Shown: positions 1 to 5,276 of the stretch, piece by piece | Numbering within the stretch: the first letter of the stretch is position 1 | Layout: each line of letters opens with the position of its first letter | Assembly: GCA_002292215.1 (NCBI GenBank) | Contig: DBBN01000120.1 | Span: 1 to 5,776, forward strand | Length of the DNA: 5,776 nucleotides | DNA from: Glaciecola sp. UBA983 | GTDB lineage: Bacteria; Pseudomonadota; Gammaproteobacteria; Enterobacterales; Alteromonadaceae | Direction: 5' to 3' | Made by a program: the position numbers and the translations under genes | The notes under the pieces: model-generated | What the model saw: the letters and a program-made list of their open reading frames with translations, nothing else | Told to the model about the DNA's origin: nothing | Database searches by the model: none

Positions 1-1
1 C

Positions 2-2434
2 TTCGAAGCATTAACTACCTCAGATACCAGCACTCTGACAGTGACTGATGTCGTTGACACCACAACACTAACCGTTACTTATGTTGATGCAGACGGCCAG
101 GCTATCACAACGTTGGAAGAGGGCGGCACTTACTATGTCAAAGTTGCTACCGATAATGCACCAGAAACGGACCTGACAGTCACACTCAACATCCCGGGTG
201 GCACTACTACTAATTTAACTATTGCAGCCGGAGCAACGGCAGCCACATCAGCTGCATTGACTGCACCTTTGGTTGACGCAGATACCAATTACACATTATC
301 AGTTGCTTCAACAACCGGCGGTAACTATGAAGCATTAATTACAAGCACTACGGATACGTTGAGCGTGACGAATGCCGGTGGCATCCCAAGTATTGATATA
401 AATCCTAGCATTAATTCAGACGCATTACAGGTTGATGACACGACATTAGGCTCTGCTAGCGAAGATTTTAGTGATAATTTTTCACAAGCAGCAGATTATG
501 GTGATGATGGAGCAGGATCTATATCAGTTGGGTATGCACTCACTGTGACTAACAGTGTGAGCGGCCTTGTCGATTCGCAAACTAATGAAGCCATCACATT
601 AGTCGATAATTCAGGCACTATTGAGGGCCGAACTGCAAGTACCAATGTGCTTGTTTTCAGTATTGCAACCAACAGCGCTGGAGTAGTGGCCATCTCACAA
701 GCGCGAGCCATTGAGCATGCAAACACAAGCAGCAATAATGAGTCGGTTGCGCTAGATTCAGGAACTGTGCGTTTAACACGGACAGACACGATTACCGATA
801 GTGATGGGGATAGTGCAACGGATAGTGCTTTTATTGATTTAGGTGGCCGTATTACATTTTTAGATGATGGACCCACAATCACTTCCGCAACGCATACCTT
901 CCTTTCAGATGTTACGGGAACGAGTGTGGTGGTAGATTTAGGTGTCAATGTAGGCAATGATAAAATAGGGTCATCGGTAGCATTAAATGTTACAGCCAAC
1001 GGTGCTGTGCAAGATGCAGTTGAAGGAACCACGTTGACACTTAATGGCTTTGCATTGCGTTGGGTGGAAAGCGGCGGTACATACTACGCCACCAGCACAG
1101 AAACCGATGATGCGGGGAATGAAAGACAAGCGTTTTCAATCACACCTTCGATAGAGTCAGATGGTAATGTTATTTATACGACGACCATTATTGATGGAAT
1201 CGATCCGGTTGTTATTGATAAATTTGATATAGGTGCTGCTAACTCTGATAACAATGCTAGCAATCAAATCGGCTTAGAGGACCATCCTGACCTTGATGGT
1301 AATGAAAAGATTTTTTATGCGAATGGATCAAATGGTTTTACTCTTACTTTAGATGGTTATCAGGCAGACTTAACTGCAACGGTTACAGGCTCAGGAAGAT
1401 CTCGAGAAACCACATACTCACTGGACAGCGATGCAACATGGGAGCAAGTTGGTGTGAACGCAAGCACACAGGGAATAGGTGTAGGTAATGGACAATGGGT
1501 TGAGTGGAAAGAAAGCGGGGGAAGTTATGTGCAAAAAATGAGGCTAACCTTCACTGGGACCTCTGCCAGAGATACTGATGCGCTCGGTATGCGCATTGAC
1601 CATTTATTTACCGATGAGTCACTGACCTGGCAGGCTTACAATGACAGTGGCACCGCAATCGGTATTCTTAGCCCTGGTTCAACAGCGAATGCGGATGGTA
1701 CATTCAAATTTATTGGAACGGCAAGTAGCGGTTCATCAGGCGCTGCTGATGAGTTGACTATTTTCCGTGCCTCCGCGGATATTGCTTACATTGAATTGAC
1801 TGCTGATTCAAACGCAGATTTTAGGTTAGATCTTAGTGATGTTATCTTTTTATCAACATCAGAAAAAGCAAAACTGGACTTGACAGCAACAGTAACGGAT
1901 GCGGATGGGGATGCCACTAGCGCAATTCCATTTAGTGTATACATTGATCAAACGATCGACACAGGAGATGGCACTGACGATACATTTGCTATTGCAGATA
2001 GCACGGAAGCGGTTATCGTTGACTTTGATTTGAATGCTTCAGGTGCTGGTGATACGCTTGATTTTGATGGCAGCGTTTCTGTAGTGGCTGATGACACAAG
2101 CATTACCTCTTCAGGTGTTTCAGGAACTTCAATTGATGGTCATAACATCAGTGATGGTATTGTTACCTTTTTCGACAGCACCGAACAAGTGCAAATTACT
2201 TCAGCTGAACGAATTGAATCTGCGATTGAATACTTACAAGCGACCGATTTAGGTAATGCTAACGTAACGGTGGCCTTTAAAGCTACCATTGATGGCGCCA
2301 CAAGCACTTATGTTTATAATCAAAATACCGACGCTGCGGGAAGCTTCTCACTGGTGAAACTCGATGGCACAGACGCTGTTGGCATAGACACCTCTAACGG
2401 CTCTGGAACAGATGATTACATTCATATTGATTAA
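2..2434 (+). CDS. C-terminal part of a giant type I secreted, LapA/RTX-like adhesin (5' end outside window)
   Basis: The frame is open from the first bases, so this is the last 810 residues of a larger protein; the internal GTG at base 41 is not a real start. Numbering from the codon at base 2, residues 1-17 end one Ig-like repeat (FEALTTSDTSTLTVTD) and residues about 20-126 are a complete next copy ending in a similar strand (YEALITSTTDTLSVTN). These resemble the beta-sandwich repeats of LapA-type adhesins. Residues about 141-291 resemble the T1SS-143/DUF5801 type of repeat, closing with DSDGDSATDS and FLDDGP. A less recognisable beta-rich region follows, then DADGDATS. The last ~155 residues (DFDLNASGAGDTLDF to DDYIHID) look like a C-terminal type I secretion region. 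I see no cysteine and the composition is acidic and Thr/Ser/Asp/Gly-rich, as expected for a calcium-stabilised surface protein exported through an ABC/MFP/TolC system. Classical GGxGxDxU nonapeptides are not visible here. The class is fairly sure; the ligand is unknown. Confidence 0.85.
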   Translation, partial: FEALTTSDTSTLTVTDVVDTTTLTVTYVDADGQAITTLEEGGTYYVKVATDNAPETDLTVTLNIPGGTTTNLTIAAGATAATSAALTAPLVDADTNYTLSVASTTGGNYEALITSTTDTLSVTNAGGIPSIDINPSINSDALQVDDTTLGSASEDFSDNFSQAADYGDDGAGSISVGYALTVTNSVSGLVDSQTNEAITLVDNSGTIEGRTASTNVLVFSIATNSAGVVAISQARAIEHANTSSNNESVALDSGTVRLTRTDTITDSDGDSATDSAFIDLGGRITFLDDGPTITSATHTFLSDVTGTSVVVDLGVNVGNDKIGSSVALNVTANGAVQDAVEGTTLTLNGFALRWVESGGTYYATSTETDDAGNERQAFSITPSIESDGNVIYTTTIIDGIDPVVIDKFDIGAANSDNNASNQIGLEDHPDLDGNEKIFYANGSNGFTLTLDGYQADLTATVTGSGRSRETTYSLDSDATWEQVGVNASTQGIGVGNGQWVEWKESGGSYVQKMRLTFTGTSARDTDALGMRIDHLFTDESLTWQAYNDSGTAIGILSPGSTANADGTFKFIGTASSGSSGAADELTIFRASADIAYIELTADSNADFRLDLSDVIFLSTSEKAKLDLTATVTDADGDATSAIPFSVYIDQTIDTGDGTDDTFAIADSTEAVIVDFDLNASGAGDTLDFDGSVSVVADDTSITSSGVSGTSIDGHNISDGIVTFFDSTEQVQITSAERIESAIEYLQATDLGNANVTVAFKATIDGATSTYVYNQNTDAAGSFSLVKLDGTDAVGIDTSNGSGTDDYIHID

Positions 2435-2450
2435 TTATTTGCCTTTTTTT

Positions 2451-2501
2451 TGTAGTTTAACTCACACTGCCCAGAGTAAAATGTGGGCAGGTGAAACTAC
2501 A
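2451..2501. repeat. Long imperfect inverted repeat downstream of the adhesin gene
   Basis: The core is CTGCCCA (2467-2473) paired with TGGGCAG (2484-2490) around a 10-base loop. It is extended by TCAC/GTGA (2462-2465 with 2491-2494, one bulged A) and then, after a 4-base bulge, by TGTAGTT/AACTACA (2451-2457 with 2495-2501). It starts 17 bases after the adhesin stop codon and ends just before the promoter of the next gene. An RNA hairpin here could end or protect the adhesin transcript. However, the T8 tract (2444-2451) lies before the stem on the + strand rather than after it, so it is not a textbook intrinsic terminator. A protein-binding dyad is the alternative. Confidence 0.55.
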
Positions 2502-2511
2502 GTTGCCAAAT

Positions 2512-2541
2512 TTTCCAGTAAAATTAAATTCCAGCTATAAT
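2512..2541 (+). promoter_or_regulatory. Predicted sigma70-type promoter for the PAS-GGDEF gene
   Basis: A perfect TATAAT lies at 2536-2541, with a weak TTTCCA (4 of 6 matches to TTGACA) at 2512-2517 and an 18-base spacer. Transcription would start near 2548, leaving a leader of about 50 bases before the ATG at 2600. The -10 is convincing and the -35 is poor, so an activator may be needed. This suggests the gene can be transcribed apart from the adhesin. Confidence 0.45.
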
Positions 2542-2589
2542 GAATCATCAATAATCTACCCATTGCTTAAATGCTTCCCGTTGGGATAT

Positions 2590-2594
2590 GAGGT
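2590..2594 (+). promoter_or_regulatory. Ribosome binding site of the PAS-GGDEF gene
   Basis: GAGGT sits 5 bases before the ATG at 2600. It fixes this start and argues against the overlapping GTG-initiated frame that begins at 2491. Confidence 0.7.
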
Positions 2595-2599
2595 AAATA

Positions 2600-3520
2600 A
2601 TGGCAACAGCATCCGAATTAGATTTTTTTACGTCCAAACTGCAAGATGCTTGGATGCCAATATATATAGTCAATAATGCAGGTAAAATTATCTTTGAAAA
2701 TCCGTCGATAGTAAGTCTTTTAAAGACCTCTCATCTTAATGAGATGTTTGTCGACTTATTTAAAGAGAAAATTACCTTTAATGAATTTCGCCTGCAAGCC
2801 CAGCTTGAGCAGAAACAAGCTGAGTATTTCAAACGCGACCAAACAAAAATGTATCAAATAAGAAATTCAGCCCAAGCAAATCATTTTTGTGATGCACTTA
2901 TTATTAAGCATCGTCTCATACTAGATGGGCAGGAAAACATTATGATTCAAATAGAAGATATAACTGAGGAGTTACAATTAAAAAACCAACTTCAATACAT
3001 GGCGAGCTTCGATGCATTAACAAGATTGCCAAATCGACACTCATTCAATAATGACCTCAAGAAACTGAATGAAGAAGTAGAGCGTTACGGCAGAAAGTAC
3101 GCCTTATTTTATTTTGATATTGATGATTTCAAGCGCTACAACGATACGTATGATCATGCCTTTGGCGATCACGTCCTCAAAGCAGTGGCAAACGCGATAC
3201 TTGCTACAAAAAGAAAAACAGATTTACTCTATCGCGTTGGTGGTGATGAGTTTGTATTTATTGCCAATAATATCAATACGCGAGAACAAATGCTTGCCAT
3301 TGGTAAGAAGTTGGCTTTTGCGGTTGATAACATACCACTCGAGGCGCATCCAAGAATCAAGATAAGTATCGGTTGCGCCCAGATCATCCTGAGCACTGAG
3401 AATTTATTTTCTGATAGGATAAAACTTGCGGATAAGGGATGCTTTCTAGCGAAAAGTCTTAAAAGACAGAAAAGCACATTGGTTGATGCTGCGACCATGG
3501 ATCACTTCACAGCAGATTAA
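2600..3520 (+). CDS. PAS-GGDEF diguanylate cyclase
   Basis: This 306-residue protein is predicted to condense two GTP into cyclic di-GMP. I see no signal peptide or membrane segment, so it should be cytoplasmic. Residues about 11-125 form a PAS-like sensor (PIYIVNNAGKIIFENP near the start, IQIEDITEE at the end). A short helical linker leads into the GGDEF domain, which opens with DALTRLPNR (138-146). Catalytic features are intact: metal-binding D173 in FDIDDF, guanine-contacting N181 and D190 by alignment to PleD-type enzymes, and the GGDEF motif at 214-218. R205-K-T-D208 lies at the spacing of the allosteric I-site (RxxD), so product inhibition is likely. There is no EAL or HD-GYP partner domain. 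It follows the adhesin gene in the same direction but has its own promoter and a good GAGGT site. c-di-GMP controls retention of LapA-type adhesins in characterised systems, so a link is plausible but inferred. The PAS ligand cannot be read from sequence. Confidence 0.9.
   Translation: MATASELDFFTSKLQDAWMPIYIVNNAGKIIFENPSIVSLLKTSHLNEMFVDLFKEKITFNEFRLQAQLEQKQAEYFKRDQTKMYQIRNSAQANHFCDALIIKHRLILDGQENIMIQIEDITEELQLKNQLQYMASFDALTRLPNRHSFNNDLKKLNEEVERYGRKYALFYFDIDDFKRYNDTYDHAFGDHVLKAVANAILATKRKTDLLYRVGGDEFVFIANNINTREQMLAIGKKLAFAVDNIPLEAHPRIKISIGCAQIILSTENLFSDRIKLADKGCFLAKSLKRQKSTLVDAATMDHFTAD
3517..3520. other. Shared TTAA: overlapping stop codons of convergent genes
   Basis: The palindrome TTAA supplies TAA for the GGDEF gene on the + strand (3518-3520) and TAA for the cyclase gene on the - strand (3517-3519). 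The two genes therefore end tail to tail with a 4-base overlap and no intergenic space for a dedicated terminator. Confidence 0.9.
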
Positions 3521-5049
3521 TCATCCTTAAAGTTTATTACCTCGGCGACGGCGACGCCCTGAATATCAGCTAATTTGGTCCCTGTGAGGGGACCATCCAC
3601 CAGATTTTCTACCAAACTAAATGAATTACCTATGAAATTTTTCCGCTCTCCGGCAGGCTGAATACCATAAGTAACTTTTTCACGATCTTGCATCGGTAGC
3701 TTGCCAATCAATTGTTTTGTTGCCCAGATTTGTCCGTAGCGGGCAAAATCCGATAATCTGGCGGCCGTATTGATGGTTTCTCCCAACACAATTAACTCAA
3801 GATGGTTGTTGGTCTTAAAGGTACCCAACCATTCCTCACCTGAATTTAGACCGATATTCATAAATAATTCATTGTTCCATTGTTTTTTTTGCAGCCACTC
3901 GTGGTTTATGCGCTTCATCGCCTCTTTTATCTTGAAAGCGCAAGTCATGCTGTTCAGCAGATAGTTTTGATCCGGTTGAGGGAAGAAGTAATAGAGCATG
4001 CCGTCGCCCGTGTGCTTGCCATAGGCACCGTAGTAACGACGAAAGATAGGGTCTAATGTCGTCCAGATTTGATTAATTAATTCGAAATACTCTTCAGCCG
4101 GTAACTCAGAACAAATACGGATTGATTGCTGCAGGTCAGCTACCATTACTGCAAGCGGTGTTAATGTCGGTAAACGTTGTGCTAACAGGCTCCGAATTAC
4201 AGCGTCACGATTTGCTAGCCATGCAACAATGTCATCGACATTGCCATGTTCAGGCACGTAAAGCACAAACACACCCTCTCGGAATGTCATTGACACTAAG
4301 CGATAGTGGTCACCGTGCCGCCTTGGATTTTGGATGCTAGGACTATCGGGCGAGTCGTATTCGGGATTATGCACTTCTGTATAAAGATTTAGCAGTTCTT
4401 GATGTTGTTCAGCATTAATTGGCTGGATGGTGGATAAATTATCTCGACTAAAACGTGTCTGGATAAGATGCAGATGGTAGCGCAACAATAATAAACGATC
4501 CGTCACATTGAGGGATTTAGCCCAGGCATAGAGGAGGGGGAAAATTGACCGTCCGTCAGCACGCTCGGGAATTTTATCATTAAAAAAAACCTCTTTGGCA
4601 AGGTCATTTAACCAGATCACTTCGCCATGAAAGTCGATCATGTAAGCCGGATAGTCCATTGACTCTGGGGTGACTTTCAGCGCGGCATCACGCTTGACAG
4701 TTGAACTGTCTGCAGCGGGCGGGCTCAGCCCTTTTTTTTCAGATAAAATAGATTCAGAAATTACAGTATCTACTTGTTTTTGAACATCTTTTTTTTCATC
4801 ATTTATATTTTCTTTTTCGTATTTAGCTTGGATTGTCGTCAGGCTCATGCCCGATTTTTTTAACTGCAAGATGTCTTGCATGCGTGTTAGTACCCAATCT
4901 GGAAAGTAGCCCAGCGTAGTAGGGCGGTCACCAGGCGTCATCGCTTGGCGCTTCACCTCTGGCCTCGGCACCAGTCCTTGCGCAATGTAGTTGTTTAATG
5001 TCGCGCGTGAGATGCCTAGAATCTGTAACAAATCTCGACTTGTAATCAT
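3517..5049 (-). CDS. MerR-type HTH - PAS-like - class III adenylate/guanylate cyclase fusion protein
   Basis: I chose the ATG at 5049 (510 residues, beginning MITSRDLLQILGISRATL) because the MerR-like helix-turn-helix starts right there. In-frame GTG (5055) and TTG (5058) upstream would add 2-3 residues, and the GGTGAG next to the ATG is an imperfect ribosome site. Residues 1-77 are the HTH (SRATLNNYIAQGLVPRP, then GYFPDW and a helix with KKSGMSLTTIQ). Residues about 78-130 are a Lys/Glu-rich linker. Residues about 131-270 contain a PAS-like region (YPAYMIDFHGEVIWLND). The C-terminal class III cyclase domain (about 298-485) keeps both metal aspartates (D305 in MVADLQQS; D349 in GKHTGDGM), the adenine-type lysine K345, and the transition-state pair N427/R431 in GETINTAARL. 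The position usually Asp or Thr in adenylate cyclases appears to be I420. No membrane segment is seen. It probably makes cAMP while able to bind DNA; substrate and operator are inferred. The promoter carries repeated candidate operators. Two A8 runs lie in the linker. Confidence 0.88.
   Translation of the reverse strand: MITSRDLLQILGISRATLNNYIAQGLVPRPEVKRQAMTPGDRPTTLGYFPDWVLTRMQDILQLKKSGMSLTTIQAKYEKENINDEKKDVQKQVDTVISESILSEKKGLSPPAADSSTVKRDAALKVTPESMDYPAYMIDFHGEVIWLNDLAKEVFFNDKIPERADGRSIFPLLYAWAKSLNVTDRLLLLRYHLHLIQTRFSRDNLSTIQPINAEQHQELLNLYTEVHNPEYDSPDSPSIQNPRRHGDHYRLVSMTFREGVFVLYVPEHGNVDDIVAWLANRDAVIRSLLAQRLPTLTPLAVMVADLQQSIRICSELPAEEYFELINQIWTTLDPIFRRYYGAYGKHTGDGMLYYFFPQPDQNYLLNSMTCAFKIKEAMKRINHEWLQKKQWNNELFMNIGLNSGEEWLGTFKTNNHLELIVLGETINTAARLSDFARYGQIWATKQLIGKLPMQDREKVTYGIQPAGERKNFIGNSFSLVENLVDGPLTGTKLADIQGVAVAEVINFKDD
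3576..3595. repeat. Perfect 7-bp inverted repeat inside the 3' end of the cyclase gene
   Basis: TGGTCCC (3576-3582) and GGGACCA (3589-3595) flank a 6-base loop. The hairpin is 56 bases past the GGDEF stop codon and lies in the codons for VDGPLTG of the cyclase. It could stop or stabilise the 3' end of the GGDEF mRNA, but no U-run follows directly, so this is only a possibility. Confidence 0.35.
4721..4739 (+). terminator. Possible short intrinsic terminator, antisense within the cyclase gene
   Basis: On the + strand GGGC-TCA-GCCC is followed at once by eight T residues (4732-4739), the layout of a rho-independent terminator. The stem is only 4-5 base pairs, so strength is doubtful. It would act on antisense transcription running through the cyclase gene, for example read-through from the GGDEF gene. 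The same bases encode lysines and the start of the GLSPP stretch in the cyclase linker, so coincidence is possible. Confidence 0.3.
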
Positions 5050-5068
5050 ACTCACCAACGTAATAACT

Positions 5069-5078
5069 ATTTAGACAG
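5069..5078 (+). promoter_or_regulatory. Candidate operator copy 1 (ATTTAGACAG), over the transcription start
   Basis: An exact copy of the 10-base element, covering the predicted start of the cyclase transcript (near 5076). It is 21 bases, or two helical turns, from copy 2 in the same orientation. Confidence 0.6.
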
Positions 5079-5082
5079 CTAG

Positions 5083-5110
5083 ATTATACATTTAGACAGT
5101 TTAATGTCAA
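5083..5110 (-). promoter_or_regulatory. Perfect-consensus sigma70 promoter of the cyclase gene
   Basis: Read on the - strand, TTGACA (5110-5105) is separated by 16 bases from TATAAT (5088-5083), both hexamers matching consensus exactly. The predicted start is near 5076, giving a leader of about 27 bases to the ATG at 5049. A promoter this strong is normally held in check. Copies of the ATTTAGACAG element lie in its spacer, at the predicted start point and just upstream of the -35, consistent with repression or MerR-like control. Confidence 0.8.
5090..5099 (+). promoter_or_regulatory. Candidate operator copy 2 (ATTTAGACAG), in the promoter spacer
   Basis: An exact copy lying wholly between the -10 and -35 hexamers of the cyclase promoter. 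The spacer is where MerR-family proteins classically bind, though with a dyad rather than a direct repeat. Confidence 0.65.
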
Positions 5111-5120
5111 GTGTCTAAGT
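5111..5120 (-). promoter_or_regulatory. Candidate operator copy 3, inverted, abutting the -35
   Basis: On the - strand this reads ACTTAGACAC, 8 of 10 matches to the element. With copy 2 it forms the inverted pair TTAGACA (5092-5098) / TGTCTAA (5112-5118), separated by 13 bases and with centres 20 bases apart. The dyad straddles the -35 hexamer. Confidence 0.5.
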
Positions 5121-5154
5121 ATCAAATAGGACAAAAAAATATATAACTTATTGA

Positions 5155-5181
5155 TTTTTAATATAATTTTTATATTAAAAA
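5155..5181. repeat. AT-only perfect 11-bp inverted repeat
   Basis: TTTTTAATATA (5155-5165) and TATATTAAAAA (5171-5181) flank a 5-base loop. It lies in a stretch of nearly pure A/T (about 5133-5183) between the HD-GYP gene and the cyclase promoter, 45-71 bases upstream of the -35. It could be a bent or easily melted upstream element, a nucleoid-protein site, or a weak end for the HD-GYP transcript. With no G or C in the stem it is a poor intrinsic terminator. Confidence 0.45.
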
Positions 5182-5200
5182 AAGGAAAGAATACTTCTAT

Positions 5201-5210
5201 CTGAGACAAT
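5201..5210 (+). promoter_or_regulatory. Degenerate candidate operator copy (CTGAGACAAT)
   Basis: It shares the AGACA core, with its core exactly 20 bases before the core of the next exact copy (5204 versus 5224). That is the same two-turn spacing seen in the promoter-proximal pair. The match outside the core is weak, so this copy is tentative. Confidence 0.3.
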
Positions 5211-5219
5211 GCATATGTA

Positions 5220-5229
5220 ATTTAGACAG
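5220..5229 (+). promoter_or_regulatory. Candidate operator copy 4 (ATTTAGACAG), distal
   Basis: A third exact copy of the element, about 110 bases upstream of the -35 of the cyclase gene and about 50 bases past the HD-GYP stop codon. Its end overlaps the palindrome ACAGCTGT (5226-5233). Its distance from the promoter cluster suggests a looping or auxiliary site. Confidence 0.5.
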
Positions 5230-5276
5230 CTGTAAAAGTAGCAGGCAGGCAGTTGATGCGCTCAGCTCTAGTGAGT

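Noticed and set aside
41..43. GTG as the start codon of the adhesin
   Set aside because: The frame is open back to base 2 and encodes the end of a preceding Ig-like repeat, so the gene continues upstream of the window.
496..1032. A 178-codon reading frame antisense to the adhesin
   Set aside because: The repetitive Thr/Ser/Val/Asp codon pattern of the adhesin naturally leaves the opposite strand open; the product is a low-complexity mirror of it with no domain.
2491..2676. A 61-codon GTG-initiated reading frame overlapping the start of the PAS-GGDEF gene
   Set aside because: It begins within the dyad with no ribosome site, crosses the predicted promoter, overlaps the real gene out of frame and shows no recognisable protein features.
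3114..3498. Short frames inside the GGDEF gene on both strands (3114-3365 + and 3229-3498 -)
   Set aside because: They lie wholly within a gene with intact catalytic motifs and have no credible start signals.
3770..4340. Short + strand frames inside the cyclase gene (3770-3964 and 4122-4340)
   Set aside because: They are antisense to a well-supported coding region and lack ribosome sites and recognisable content.
4696..4711. Small palindrome GACAGT-TGA-ACTGTC inside the cyclase gene, similar to the operator core
   Set aside because: It shares only the GACAG core, lacks the ATTTA half and lies in coding sequence about 400 bases from the promoter; too weak to call an operator.
5069..5229. CRISPR-like array from the repeated ATTTAGACAG
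   Set aside because: The element is only 10 bases, occurs in both orientations, has irregular gaps and sits on a promoter; operators fit better.
5241..5252. Triple GCAG tandem repeat after the HD-GYP gene
   Set aside because: Three copies of four bases can arise by chance and no function or structure could be attached to it.
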